This document shows positions 26,521 through 34,798 of a stretch of 59,472 nucleotides of DNA, piece after piece (positions within the stretch are counted from its first letter, which is position 1; the number at the start of each line of letters is the position of its first letter). The position numbers were made by a program, and so were the translations under genes. This stretch comes from Anaerolineales bacterium UBA3940. Its GTDB lineage: Bacteria; Chloroflexota; Anaerolineae; Aggregatilineales; UBA3940. The notes beneath the pieces were generated by a model. The model saw only the letters and a list, made by a program, of their open reading frames with translations, had not been told where the DNA came from and did not search any database. The stretch is from the NCBI GenBank assembly GCA_002385675.1, contig DGDY01000277.1:1-59472 (forward strand), given 5' to 3'.

Positions 26521-26645
26521 CTATCATTTTATGGACATCGTGTATCGAGTCAAGAGTTTTCTATTGCAGCGCAATCAGGTAGGATCAGCGGCGATTAAGC
26601 CCCACAGCCCCCAACAGAGCTGGCTTCCAGTGGAGACAAGCCGCC

Positions 26646-27284
26646 GTGAAACGCCTTTCTTCCAGGCCAAAACCGATCCCCACCCTAGGAGTTGTTGCTA
26701 TCCTCGCCGCGCTACTTGGCGGCTGTATCCTCAGCAGGTCGCCCGCGGACGCAGACAGTTCCAGCGCCTGCGATCTGCCATGCTGGCAGGGGATCACCCC
26801 GCACCACACGCCTGCCTCCGAGGCACGCAGTGTGCTTGAGCGGCTGTACGGTGCAGAGCGTGTCTCTCAAACTGGCGAGGTCATCACCTGGGAAGGAGAG
26901 GACGGGACTAGCGGTCATATTGCCATCTCCGATGGTGTGGCAGGAACCATCGTGCTGGAGTATCCGGAAGGCGCGCTCACCGTTGGCGCGCTCGTCGAGC
27001 AGATCGGAGCGCCAGCAGCGGTGCACATCACCCTGCCCCATCCCAGGCACTCACCCGACCCAACCAACCCCCAGTGCGATTTGCTGCAGCTAACCTACCC
27101 TAACAGGAAGGCAGAGGTGCGCGTCTACGACAGTCGCACGGGCGAGGTGCAGCCAGAGCAGTCCGTGTACCGAATCTACCTTGCACCCCAGCGCCCTGAA
27201 CTGACCATCCAAACGCCCTACTACGCGCGGGCGTGGAATGGCTATGGCTCCTACTGCATTGCTGTCAGGGACATTTTTGAGTAG
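26646..27284 (+). CDS. Small lipoprotein of unknown function (CDLPCWQGI motif)
   Basis: A 212-residue protein with a lipoprotein signal (VVAILAALLGGC) and the sequence CDLPCWQGITPHHTPASEA shortly after. This Pro-Cys-Trp-x-Gly-Ile element recurs in small exported Chloroflexota proteins, as far as I recall. Further pairs of Cys (CDLLQLTYP, YCIAVRD) may form disulfides. The start is GTG. It is divergent from the nucleobase operon and convergent with the kinase gene. I do not recognise its function. Confidence 0.65.
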   Translation: MKRLSSRPKPIPTLGVVAILAALLGGCILSRSPADADSSSACDLPCWQGITPHHTPASEARSVLERLYGAERVSQTGEVITWEGEDGTSGHIAISDGVAGTIVLEYPEGALTVGALVEQIGAPAAVHITLPHPRHSPDPTNPQCDLLQLTYPNRKAEVRVYDSRTGEVQPEQSVYRIYLAPQRPELTIQTPYYARAWNGYGSYCIAVRDIFE

Positions 27285-27310
27285 GGAGGCTTTTTAGGCC
27301 AGAAATTCCT

Positions 27311-27340
27311 GAATCAAAAAGAGCGTCGTGTGGGCGCTGT
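27311..27340. terminator. Degenerate repeat-family hairpin, copy 4
   Basis: GAATCAAAAAGAGCGTCGTGTGGGCGCTGT is a diverged copy of the terminator repeat. It lies between two convergent genes and supplies the last codons and the TGA stop (27314-27316) of the histidine kinase. Confidence 0.55.
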
Positions 27341-28989
27341 ACGCACCGTGACCTGTGTTCCCTGGCCCGCCTGAGACTGGATTCGCAGTTCAGCCCCGAT
27401 GAGCGCGGCCCGCTCGTACATCCCCATGAGGCCGAAGTGACCTCGCTCCGACAGGTCGGTCACACGGCGCGGCGCCTCAAAGCCCACCCCGTTATCACGC
27501 ACAGTGATCGCCACACCGTCCCGTGCGAAGCGCACTTCCAGTGTAATGCGGTCAGCGTCGCTATGCTGCCAGGCGTTATTCAATGCCTCCTGGGCAACGC
27601 GGTACAGCGCCATCTCGCTTTCCACCGGCAGGCGGATCGGCTCCCCCTCCTGCACAAAGTCGACAGTGATGTGTGGCGCGATAGCGCTGAAGTCCTTTAC
27701 CAACATCTGCAGCGCCGGGACAGTCCAAGCTCTTCCAGATACGTCGGGCGCATGGCGCGGATGATGCGGCGCAGGTCATCGATAGCCTGCATCGTCATCT
27801 CGCGCAGCTCGGAGAGCAGCGCCTCGGCCTGCGGATCATCGCTCAGGTAGCGCTTGAGCATCTGCTCCCGGTGGCTGATGGCGACTAGTGACTGCGCCGT
27901 CTGGTCGTGCAACTCCCGCGCCAGCCGCGCTCGCTCGTCCTCCTGCGCCTGCGTGATCACGCCGATGTAGTTGTGGGCCGCCACCTGGGCCGACCGGATG
28001 CGCTCTGCCAGGTGAGCTAACGTAGCCTGCAGGTGCTGGATCTCCTTGATCCCGCCGACCGGCTGCTCCAGGCTGCTGTAGTCTCCCCAGGCCAGGCTGG
28101 TTGCGCCCCGCTCAAGGCGCTGCAGCGGACGCACGATCTGCTGCAGGCCAAACCAGAGCGCCCCGGCGGCGATGAGCAGCCCCGGTATGAGAACCAGCGG
28201 CGCCACCAGCGAGAAGCGTGTCAGCGGGCTGAGGGCGGCCTGCCACTGCTCCTGATGGATCAGCACCCACCCTGCAGCCGGGATCGGTGCGGCGGTCACG
28301 ACAACCTCCTGCCCGTCTGCCGTGGTGATGACATCTGCACTCCCCCCGGCCAGCGCCGCCCCGATGCGTGGAAGCTCGCCAGACGCATCTTCGCCGGTCA
28401 AGTTTCCCGTGCTGTTATAGAGCAACTCGCCTGCCTCGCTGGCGATCAGGACGGTTGTGTGCTCCGATGCGTGCAGGCTCTCCAGCGCCTCGCGGATGCC
28501 CAGACTCTCGAATGTCATGATGCCCACAGCAACCGCCCCACCCCCGTTCCCGGCCTCAGCCGCGACGGCCACACGGGTAGGCTGCGCCCCGGAAGCAGGA
28601 AGCACGGCGACACTTTCGCTAGGCGCGTCGAGCGCCGCCGGAAAATTTGCTGTGGACTCCAGCAGTTCTCCGTCCGCCGTGTACAGGGCAACCCCGCCGT
28701 CGAACAGATCGCCCACCCACCCGGACGCATCAAGAACCTCGGAGGCGTCCCGCCCCCCGGCGACCTCCGCGGCCAGCACGGCCAGCACGGCGCGGCGCTG
28801 CTCCAGGCGAAGCGACAGGCTGGCCGCCGTGCCCCGCACCACCTGCAGGTTGCGCTCGGCGATCATGTCCCGCATTTCCGACTGGTGGATTGCCACCCCG
28901 CCGAAGGCGACGAGGACCAGCAGGGCGAGCAGGGGCAGGATAACGAAGAAGAGGATCTGAAGCGGTAAACTGCTGAGGCGTTTGATCAC
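27314..28989 (-). pseudogene. Two-component sensor histidine kinase, frameshifted
   Basis: The first reading frame (27697-28989) gives an N-terminal membrane helix, an extracytoplasmic sensor region, a second helix, a HAMP linker (IVRPLQRLERGATSLAWGDY) and a HisKA_3 box (LARELHDQTAQSLVAI). It then leaves frame after EELGLS. The second frame (27314-27706) resumes at MLVKDFSAI and carries the ATPase N and G boxes (EALNNAWQHSDA, DNGVGF, GHFGLMGMYERA). Adding one C to the CCC run at 27717-27719 (minus strand) restores a single ~560-residue kinase reading EELGLSPALQMLVKDF. Either the gene is freshly broken or this is a base-calling error. It overlaps the response regulator gene by four bases. Confidence 0.8.
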
Positions 28990-29648
28990 TTGGGCAGTTC
29001 CAGCAGACCGAGCTGGGCGGCCTTGACAACCGCCTCGGTACGGTTGGTGACTTGCAGCTTGTCGAACACGCTCCGCAGGTGGCTCTGCACGGTGCGGTCG
29101 CTGATGCCAAGACGGACAGCGATCGCCCTGTTCGTGAGCCCACGCGCCGCCTCACACAGGACTTCAAGCTCGCGGTCGCTGAGCGGCTCGTACTCCGGCT
29201 GTGAGGCCGGCCCTGCTACAACGGCCTGCAGGACTTTGCCTACCACCGCCCGGTCGAGCACTGACCGTCCGGCGTGCACATCATGTACGGCCTGGACGAT
29301 TTCCTCGGCATCCGCCGTCTTGAGCACGTAGCCGTTTACGCCCGCTTCAATGGCTGCGAGGATATAGGGTTCGTCGTCGAAGGCGGTGAGAATCAGCAGG
29401 CCGGCCTCACTGCCAGCCTCGCGGACCCGCCGCGCCACTTCGATTCCGCTGAAATCCGGCATCCGAACGTCGAGCACGGCAACGTCGGGCTGATGTTCCC
29501 GGATGAGGGCAACGGCCTGCTCGCCGTTCTCAGCCTCGGCGACGACCTCAATGCCCGCCTCTTTGAGAAAGCCCTTGATGCCGCGTCTCACGACCTGGTG
29601 ATCGTCGGCGAGGATCACGCGAATGGTCTGAGCCGGGTCGCCGGACAT
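28986..29648 (-). CDS. NarL/LuxR-type response regulator
   Basis: A 220-residue regulator. A receiver domain with phosphoacceptor Asp in DVAVLDVRMPDF and DDHQVVRRG at the N terminus is followed by a LuxR-type helix-turn-helix (LTNRAIAVRLGISDRTVQSHLRSVFDKL). The ATG at 29648 is chosen because GGGAGGGGG lies directly upstream; a longer reading from 29735 lacks such a site. It is coupled by a four-base overlap to the histidine kinase and follows the redox genes, whose expression it probably controls. Confidence 0.9.
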   Translation of the reverse strand: MSGDPAQTIRVILADDHQVVRRGIKGFLKEAGIEVVAEAENGEQAVALIREHQPDVAVLDVRMPDFSGIEVARRVREAGSEAGLLILTAFDDEPYILAAIEAGVNGYVLKTADAEEIVQAVHDVHAGRSVLDRAVVGKVLQAVVAGPASQPEYEPLSDRELEVLCEAARGLTNRAIAVRLGISDRTVQSHLRSVFDKLQVTNRTEAVVKAAQLGLLELPK

Positions 29649-29753
29649 AGCCCCCTCCCTTTCACGGCTGTGGTATTCCCATCCGCTATCTGTTCGCTGC
29701 GCCATGAGTGTATAGTGCGAGATCGAAGGCGGCAACCGCGCGGGCCTCAGCCC

Positions 29754-30779
29754 TCAGTGTTCCGGCGGCATTCCGCCGTGCAGCGGCTTTCCCTCTCCGT
29801 CGAACGCCAGCCGCCAGAGATAATCGACGAGGGCGCGCGTCTCCTCCCGGGTGAACACGGTGCCGAAATTCGGCATATCGGTGCCCATGCCACCGCGACG
29901 GATCTTGGCATACAGCACGTCGCCGCGCATCTCCCACATGTAGCCCGCATCGGCAAAGGCCGCCGGTTCCTCGGCGGTTGTGGCAGCGATCGGTCCTTCC
30001 GCGCCGCCGGTCTGCCCGTGGCAGGCGGCGCAGTTCTTGTCGTACAGCGCGACGGTCTCCGGCGATACTTCCGTCAGCCACAGGTGGGCTATGGCGTCCG
30101 CGAGCACATCTTCCGACTGCTCCGGGTTGGCCTCCCGCAGGAGAGCAAGCCCCTGGGCGGGGGTGTGGCTGAAGCGCCAGGCCGCATCCCGGAGGTCGGT
30201 GGGCACCGTCAGCGCCGCGATGACCTCCGCCCCGCGCCCGGCAGAGGGAGAGACGCCCGGCTGCTCGCTCACATGCTCACTACTGTCGCCGTGCGACAGC
30301 CGCACATCGATGTCTACGCCTTCGGCGATCAACGCCTCGATCACCGGATCGCGCTCGACGCCGAGCGCCGTGCCACCTGCCGGGTCGCGCACCTCGATGA
30401 CGCCGCGCATCCGCCAGTGGTCCCTGCCGCACCAGGTGTTGCAGTAGTACGTGTACGTGCCCGGCTTGTCGAATGTCAGCGTGATCTCCTCGACATGACC
30501 AGGGTCCACGTGCCCCAGGTCGATGCCGAGCCCCGGCCCAATGGCGATGCCGTGCGTCACATCGACCGAGCGAAAGCGCAGGGTGACGGTCTCCCCGACA
30601 GCAACTTCCACGTGCGCTGGCTGGAAGCCGCCCGCCTCGGGGGCAGCCGCGGTCACATCGATGACGCGGTGAGCGGCCTGCGACGGTCGCACGCCCAGCT
30701 CGTAACTGAACACAGCGACGGGCAGGCCGATCAGGATGAGGGCGATCGTGAGCAATGCGATGTGTTCGCGCCGGATCAT
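29754..30779 (-). CDS. Cupredoxin (CuA-like) fused to c-type cytochrome
   Basis: A 341-residue exported electron carrier. An N-terminal membrane anchor is followed by a COX2-like cupredoxin domain whose ligand set resembles a CuA site (DVTHGIAI, CNTWCGRDHWRM). A helical linker leads to a class I cytochrome c domain with heme motif CAACH and a distal Met in GTDMPNFG. It should pass electrons outside the membrane from copper to heme or in reverse. It sits 12 bases after the polyferredoxin gene, so a shared electron-transfer chain is likely. It is not a standard oxidase subunit II, since no subunit I gene is present. Confidence 0.85.
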   Translation of the reverse strand: MIRREHIALLTIALILIGLPVAVFSYELGVRPSQAAHRVIDVTAAAPEAGGFQPAHVEVAVGETVTLRFRSVDVTHGIAIGPGLGIDLGHVDPGHVEEITLTFDKPGTYTYYCNTWCGRDHWRMRGVIEVRDPAGGTALGVERDPVIEALIAEGVDIDVRLSHGDSSEHVSEQPGVSPSAGRGAEVIAALTVPTDLRDAAWRFSHTPAQGLALLREANPEQSEDVLADAIAHLWLTEVSPETVALYDKNCAACHGQTGGAEGPIAATTAEEPAAFADAGYMWEMRGDVLYAKIRRGGMGTDMPNFGTVFTREETRALVDYLWRLAFDGEGKPLHGGMPPEH

Positions 30780-30791
30780 AAGATCAGCCTC

Positions 30792-32174
30792 TCACCCCAG
30801 GTACAGTCTGAAGAAGGCAAGCGTCACGACCAGCAGGAACATGCTGACCGGCAGCGCGGCACGGAACGCCTGCCGCGCGTCCTCGCTGTGCTCGCGGGCG
30901 ATCTGGAAAGCGGTACGGGTGGCGAAGAGCAGACCGGCGGTCAGCGCCCCCGCCTGCAGGAAGGCGATGAGCCGGGGGCTCAGCGGCTGCCATGGGAAGC
31001 TGGCCGTGCCAAACAGGTCCTACCCCCAGCCGAACGGGTCGGAGATGACGGCGAGCGCGTAGCTACCGTTCGTGAGCACGAAGCTGAAGCTGAACGCGAT
31101 CCACGCGGCGAGGCCGAGCGGCACGAGCGCGTAGGCGTAATCAACGAACAGTTGGCGCGCCCCGGCACGCTGGTCGCCCGCCCTGCCTGCAAGCTGTGCC
31201 ACAAGCCAGAACAGGCCCGGCAGCACCAGCAGCACGAACGTGATGAAGCCGAGCGCATACAGCGCCCAGTGACCCGGTGTCTGCATGTTCGCCCAGCTTT
31301 TGAGCCAGCCCCATGGCCCGAGCAGCACCGCCGAGTAGAGCAGCGCGCACCCAAGCATGATGAAGGCCTTGTAAGCCTCGTCGAGCCGGCGGCCCTTCGG
31401 CTTGAGCAAGTCGCTGCCCGGCGCGCGGATGAACAGGCCGATGTTATCCATCGGGCAGGTCTTGAGGCACTCGGTGCACAGCCCGCAGTCGATGTTGCGT
31501 GTCAGACTACCCGGGTAGGCCAGCCACGGGCAGCCGTAGCCGCGCTCGTTCCCCGTTACGCAGTCCTTGCTGCGGTGCGATGCGCAGATCGCCGGGTCCT
31601 TCACGCGCAGCTCGGTCGGCGCGACGAGCGAGTACAGGCCGATGAACCCGCCGACCGGGCACACATACTTGCAGAACACCCGCCTCTCGTACAGCAGGCT
31701 CAGCGCAATGCCGATCACGACGAAGCCGAGCAGCACCCACGCGCTGACCTGCGGGCGCGTCAGGATGATGGCGCTGAAGATCGCCACGCCCAGGAAGCCG
31801 AAGTTCTGCAGCCACATGTTCTTGAGGCGGCGCGGCCAGCGCAGTCCGCGGGTGAACGGCCTGCCCATCACCCGCTCGACGACGCCCCGCCGCTGAAGCC
31901 ACTCGCCCGGTGCTGGAATGGGGCACATCGCACACCACAGCCGCCCCGCGAGCGGCACGATGCCGATGATGAGCAGCGCCCACCACACGATCCACACGAA
32001 GATAATACCGAAGTTCCGGCTCCCGGCGGGGGTGCCGAACAACCCTGTCAGGATCGCCAGCGTAAAGACCGCCAGCGTGACCATCATCAGCGTGGGCTGG
32101 AACGCGCGCGATTGCAGGGCGCGCTTCAGCCACGGGTATCGTGTGAGGAGATCGGTGCGCGGTATGCCAGACAC
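30792..32174 (-). pseudogene. NosR/NapH-type membrane polyferredoxin with in-frame TAG
   Basis: The frame encodes a multi-spanning membrane protein with Cys motifs on the cytoplasmic side: WCAMCPIPAPGEW, FCKYVCPVGGF and a ferredoxin-like CGLCTECLKTCPM. A TAG at 31020-31022 follows DPFGWG, yet the same frame continues for 75 codons (DLFGTASFPWQPLSPRL, two more hydrophobic helices) to TGA at 30792. The codon expected at the TAG is Trp (TGG), giving a GWGW motif, so a single G-to-A change explains it. Truncated product would be 384 residues and full length about 460. The likely job is feeding electrons to the exported copper/heme proteins. The start is GTG. Confidence 0.8.
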
Positions 32175-32179
32175 GTTCG

Positions 32180-32683
32180 TTAAGGACCCCAGTCAGATAG
32201 AATCGTGATCTCTTTTTCCGGCTCAACCGGATCGTTCGTCCTGAGATGGACGCGGAAGTCGTGGAAGCCGTCCATCCCTTCGTGCATCATAAACTGCAGA
32301 CGCATGGTAGCCGACCGGCCAGGAGCGATTGTCATCGAACTGATGACGGGTGTAGGCGGTCAACACCCGTCCCGGACTTCGACGACCGGGACATCCAGGA
32401 TCTGCAGCGGTTCATCGCCAACGTTGCCGATCTCGACATCCGTCGTAATGAGGGTGCCGTGCTTGACGTAGCCGTAGTTGTAGAAGTCTTGCTTCAGACT
32501 GACGCGGGGCCCGCCTGTGTACTCCGGCTCATATCCCGTCGGGCTGCCACTGCGAGCCAGCAGCAATGCCGCCACGCCCACGATCACCATGCCGAGAGCC
32601 GCGACGGCGACTGCCATCAGCCGCTTGCGCTGCGCGGCCTGCTGCGCTCTGCGGGCTTGAACACGCTTCCTTGAATGGCTCAT
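32180..32683 (-). CDS. Predicted selenoprotein, membrane-anchored DUF1573-like domain
   Basis: Conventional reading stops at UGA (32360-32362) after 107 residues (ending VEVRDGC). The same frame continues for 59 sense codons (PPTPVISSMTIAPG, MRLQFMMHEGMDGFHDFRV, LRTNDPVEPEKEI) to TAA at 32180. The downstream part completes the immunoglobulin-like DUF1573 fold begun upstream (FYNYGYVKHG, VEIGNVGDEPLQILDV). UGA replaces the second Cys of an expected Cys-Cys-Pro-Pro motif, the hallmark of Cys/Sec exchange. A SECIS-like hairpin lies 12 nt after the UGA. One N-terminal helix (residues ~22-43) anchors it. Residue 108 would be Sec and total length is 167. A possible role is metal (copper) or redox chemistry in this operon. 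Confidence 0.72.
32331..32347 (-). promoter_or_regulatory. SECIS-like hairpin downstream of the in-frame UGA
   Basis: Read on the minus strand, GUCAUC-AGUUC-GAUGAC forms a perfect six-base-pair stem with a five-base loop. The loop starts 18 nt after the UGA and has G at its second position. These features meet the general rules for bacterial SECIS elements: apical loop 16-37 nt from UGA and a G among the first two loop bases. Confidence 0.6.
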
Positions 32684-33180
32684 CCTGCCATCTCCTGAAC
32701 GTTGTCCTTGCGATTGATGCTGGCAAACAGCCCCGCCAGCGCGACGAGAGCAACCCCGATTGCCCGCCACAGCGGCACGTTCGGCCCGACGATGAGTTCG
32801 CCGATCATGAAGGGGTGCAGCGGGCCGCAGCTCACCGAACAGCGGTAGCGGAACTTGCCGCGCTGGTCGGCTACAACAGTGATCTCTTTGGTCACGCCGG
32901 GCTCAAGCCGCTCGTCGATGCCGTAGCCGTCCAGGTAGAAGCCGTGCACCACGTCGGACGCCGTGAGGTGGAACACGACGGTATCACCCTGGTTGACACG
33001 CAGACGCCCCGGCGAGAACTCGAACTGTGTGCTGTCAATCTCAACATGGTGGGTCTGCGGCGCCGCCAGGGTCGGCACGGGTATGACCAGCACCGCAAGC
33101 CCCATCAGCCCAAAGACAAGAAGCCGCCGAAGCGGCAGCCTGCCCAGGAGTTGAAGTCGCTCAGCTAAAGCTGTCAGCAT
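32680..33180 (-). CDS. CuA-like cupredoxin domain protein
   Basis: A 166-residue protein. An N-terminal signal/anchor helix (FGLMGLAVLVIPVPTLA) precedes a cupredoxin domain with the CuA-type ligand set HGFYLDGY and CSVSCGPLHPFM, and a C-terminal membrane helix follows. The ATG at 33180 is chosen because it lies directly after the TGA of the upstream lipoprotein gene. It overlaps the predicted selenoprotein start by four bases. It is a smaller relative of the cupredoxin domain in the cytochrome fusion downstream. Two copper centres in the operon suggest a respiratory or denitrification-like chain. Confidence 0.82.
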   Translation of the reverse strand: MLTALAERLQLLGRLPLRRLLVFGLMGLAVLVIPVPTLAAPQTHHVEIDSTQFEFSPGRLRVNQGDTVVFHLTASDVVHGFYLDGYGIDERLEPGVTKEITVVADQRGKFRYRCSVSCGPLHPFMIGELIVGPNVPLWRAIGVALVALAGLFASINRKDNVQEMAG

Positions 33181-33181
33181 G

Positions 33182-33628
33182 TCAGGGGAGCGGCGTGTCC
33201 GTTGAGGGGCCATAGGCACTGTACGTGCTGTCGATGTAGGCGCGGATCTCCTGCGCCGACCTGCCCTCGGCGTTCAGGCGCATCACGTCCTGCGTGATGT
33301 CCACGCAGATGCCGCAGCCGATGGCATGGGTGTCGAAGATGATGGTGCTATCCTCGCCAATATCCTGAATGTAGCAGCTAAGATTGCTGGTATGGCCCAT
33401 CGCGCCGCAGCCGCAGTAGCACGGGTAGTGCTCAAGCTCATCGTGATGGGCGATGGCGTAGCGATAGGCATCGCGCACGCGCGGCGGCGCCTGGCTGGCG
33501 AAGTCGGGAAGCATGGAGGCGGGGGCCAGCGAGATGCCATCCGACTCAGCGCCGCAGCCGGCCAGCACCAGCAGCACGCCGAGGGCCAGCAGGATCATCA
33601 GGGTTCGAGCACGCGCAGAGTGGACCAT
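33182..33628 (-). CDS. PCYCGC-motif lipoprotein
   Basis: A 148-residue lipoprotein. The signal peptide ends in a lipobox (LLVLAGC). The mature part contains the family signature PCYCGCGAMGHTSNLSCY and a second Cys pair (IGCGICVDI). It matches the PCYCGC protein family of unknown function, presumably metal- or heme-related. The ATG at 33628 is preferred because GAGAGGG lies just upstream; a GTG at 33640 is the alternative. It is the first gene of the redox operon. Its Cys-rich motif would suit copper delivery to the neighbouring CuA sites, which is inference. Confidence 0.82.
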   Translation of the reverse strand: MVHSARARTLMILLALGVLLVLAGCGAESDGISLAPASMLPDFASQAPPRVRDAYRYAIAHHDELEHYPCYCGCGAMGHTSNLSCYIQDIGEDSTIIFDTHAIGCGICVDITQDVMRLNAEGRSAQEIRAYIDSTYSAYGPSTDTPLP

Positions 33629-33754
33629 ATCCCTCTCCACAAAACAGATAAATCTTGTGGCAAATTTAACCCGATTCGCGGCTGCGGATAAGCTCCAATT
33701 GGCCTATCGTGCAGTGAGGAATGTCAGCCCATGAATAAGCCATTATGCTTACCC

Positions 33755-33785
33755 GAATCAAAAAGAGCGCCGCGTGGCACTCTTT
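33755..33785. repeat. Terminator-like repeat, copy 5
   Basis: GAATCAAAAAGAGCGCC, loop GCGT, then GGCACTCTTT, with one stem mismatch. Unlike other copies it lies in a divergent intergenic region (33629-33997) between the redox operon and the sugar operon, so it is not an obvious gene-end terminator. A short open frame here (33745-33987) has no coding character. Confidence 0.6.
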
Positions 33786-33931
33786 CGAGTCGTGTGCGGT
33801 TTCGCTCTCCGGGTGCCCTATACTTCGACTGCCTCAATCAACGCCCATGTCGAACATAATACCTTCAATACTGGAAGGGAGAATTACGATGCGCATGCTA
33901 TGGCTGGCGAACCTAAGAGTAATGATGAAGG

Positions 33932-33961
33932 TTGACAAGAAGAAAAATACAATATTAGAAT
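33932..33961 (+). promoter_or_regulatory. Promoter of the carbohydrate operon
   Basis: TTGACA (33932-33937) and TAGAAT (33956-33961) are separated by 18 bases, 37 bases before the GntR start at 33998. A second weak -10 (TACAAT) follows at 33967-33972. GGTAC half-sites around 33965 and 33990 may be regulator contacts. Confidence 0.55.
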
Positions 33962-33997
33962 GTTGGTACAATATCCCGGCACGATGAGGTACACGTA

Positions 33998-34732
33998 ATG
34001 ATCAGTCGAAGCAGCAAGATCCCCCTCTACCACCAACTGTACGAGGAACTCCGCAGCCAGATTCTCAACGGCGAGCTGGAGCCCGGCGATATGCTCCCCA
34101 CCGAATCCGAACTGCTCGACCAGTACGGCATCAGCCGCAACACCGTCCGCCAGGCGCTCGACATGCTCGTGAATGACGGGCTCATTGTGCGCGAGCGCGG
34201 GCGCGGAACGTTCGTCGCCCAGCCGAAGATCGAGCAGGGTCTGACCCGCATCATCAGCTTTACGGAAGACATGCGCCGCCGCGGGCTGAAGCCCGGCACC
34301 CGCGTGCTGCAGCGCCGGCTGGTACCCGCGCCCGAGCACATCGCGGAGGCGCTGGGCGTGCCAGTCGGCGAGGAGCTGGCCCATCTGGAGCGGCTGCGGC
34401 TGGCAGACGGCGCGCCGATGAGCATCGAGAAGTCCTATCTCGTGCACCGCTACTGCCCCGGCGTGCTGGAGCGCGACTACAGCCGCGTGCCGCTGCGCGA
34501 GGCGCTAGCGCGCGAGTACAACATCTTCCTCGTCCACGCCAGGCAACACATCTCCGCGATCGCCGCGCCGGTTGATATCGCCACTCACCTCGACATCGCA
34601 CCAGGCGCGCCGCTGCTCTACATCGAACGCACCACATTCACCGCCACGGAAACGGCTGTCGAGTACCTGCAGATCTACAACCGTGGCGACCGGTATACGC
34701 TGTACAACGAACTGTACGACGAGACGTTCTAA
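33998..34732 (+). CDS. GntR/HutC-family regulator of the carbohydrate operon
   Basis: A 244-residue regulator with GntR winged helix (PLYHQLYEELRSQILNGELEPGDMLPTE, SRNTVRQALDMLVNDGLIV, RGRGTFV) and UTRA domain (EELAHLERLRLADGAPMSIEKSYLV). It is first in a run of six co-directional genes, so it likely represses them until a sugar or sugar phosphate binds the UTRA domain. It follows the operon promoter directly. Confidence 0.88.
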   Translation: MISRSSKIPLYHQLYEELRSQILNGELEPGDMLPTESELLDQYGISRNTVRQALDMLVNDGLIVRERGRGTFVAQPKIEQGLTRIISFTEDMRRRGLKPGTRVLQRRLVPAPEHIAEALGVPVGEELAHLERLRLADGAPMSIEKSYLVHRYCPGVLERDYSRVPLREALAREYNIFLVHARQHISAIAAPVDIATHLDIAPGAPLLYIERTTFTATETAVEYLQIYNRGDRYTLYNELYDETF

Positions 34733-34798
34733 GCGTGTGTGCCCGCGCCTTTGCGGCTCTGCTTTTACTGGCCCTTAGCGTTCACGGAAGGACACCCC

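Noticed and set aside
31020..31022. TAG as pyrrolysine or a reassigned stop
   Set aside because: Expected residue is Trp in a GWGW motif; a one-base change explains it, and no pylS/pylT context is seen. Other genes use stop codons normally.
29274..32183. A 969-codon plus-strand open frame antisense to the redox operon
   Set aside because: It is rich in His, Arg, Gln and Ala with no domain, no hydrophobic pattern and no ribosome-binding site. It is a high-GC codon-position shadow of the minus-strand genes.
27314..33628. Calling the redox operon a nitrous-oxide (nos) operon
   Set aside because: No NosZ, NosD, NosF, NosY or NosL is present; the CuA-like and polyferredoxin genes alone do not justify the name.
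33745..33987. An 80-codon plus-strand open frame in the divergent gap
   Set aside because: It runs through the hairpin repeat and the promoter, has no domain and no convincing ribosome-binding site.
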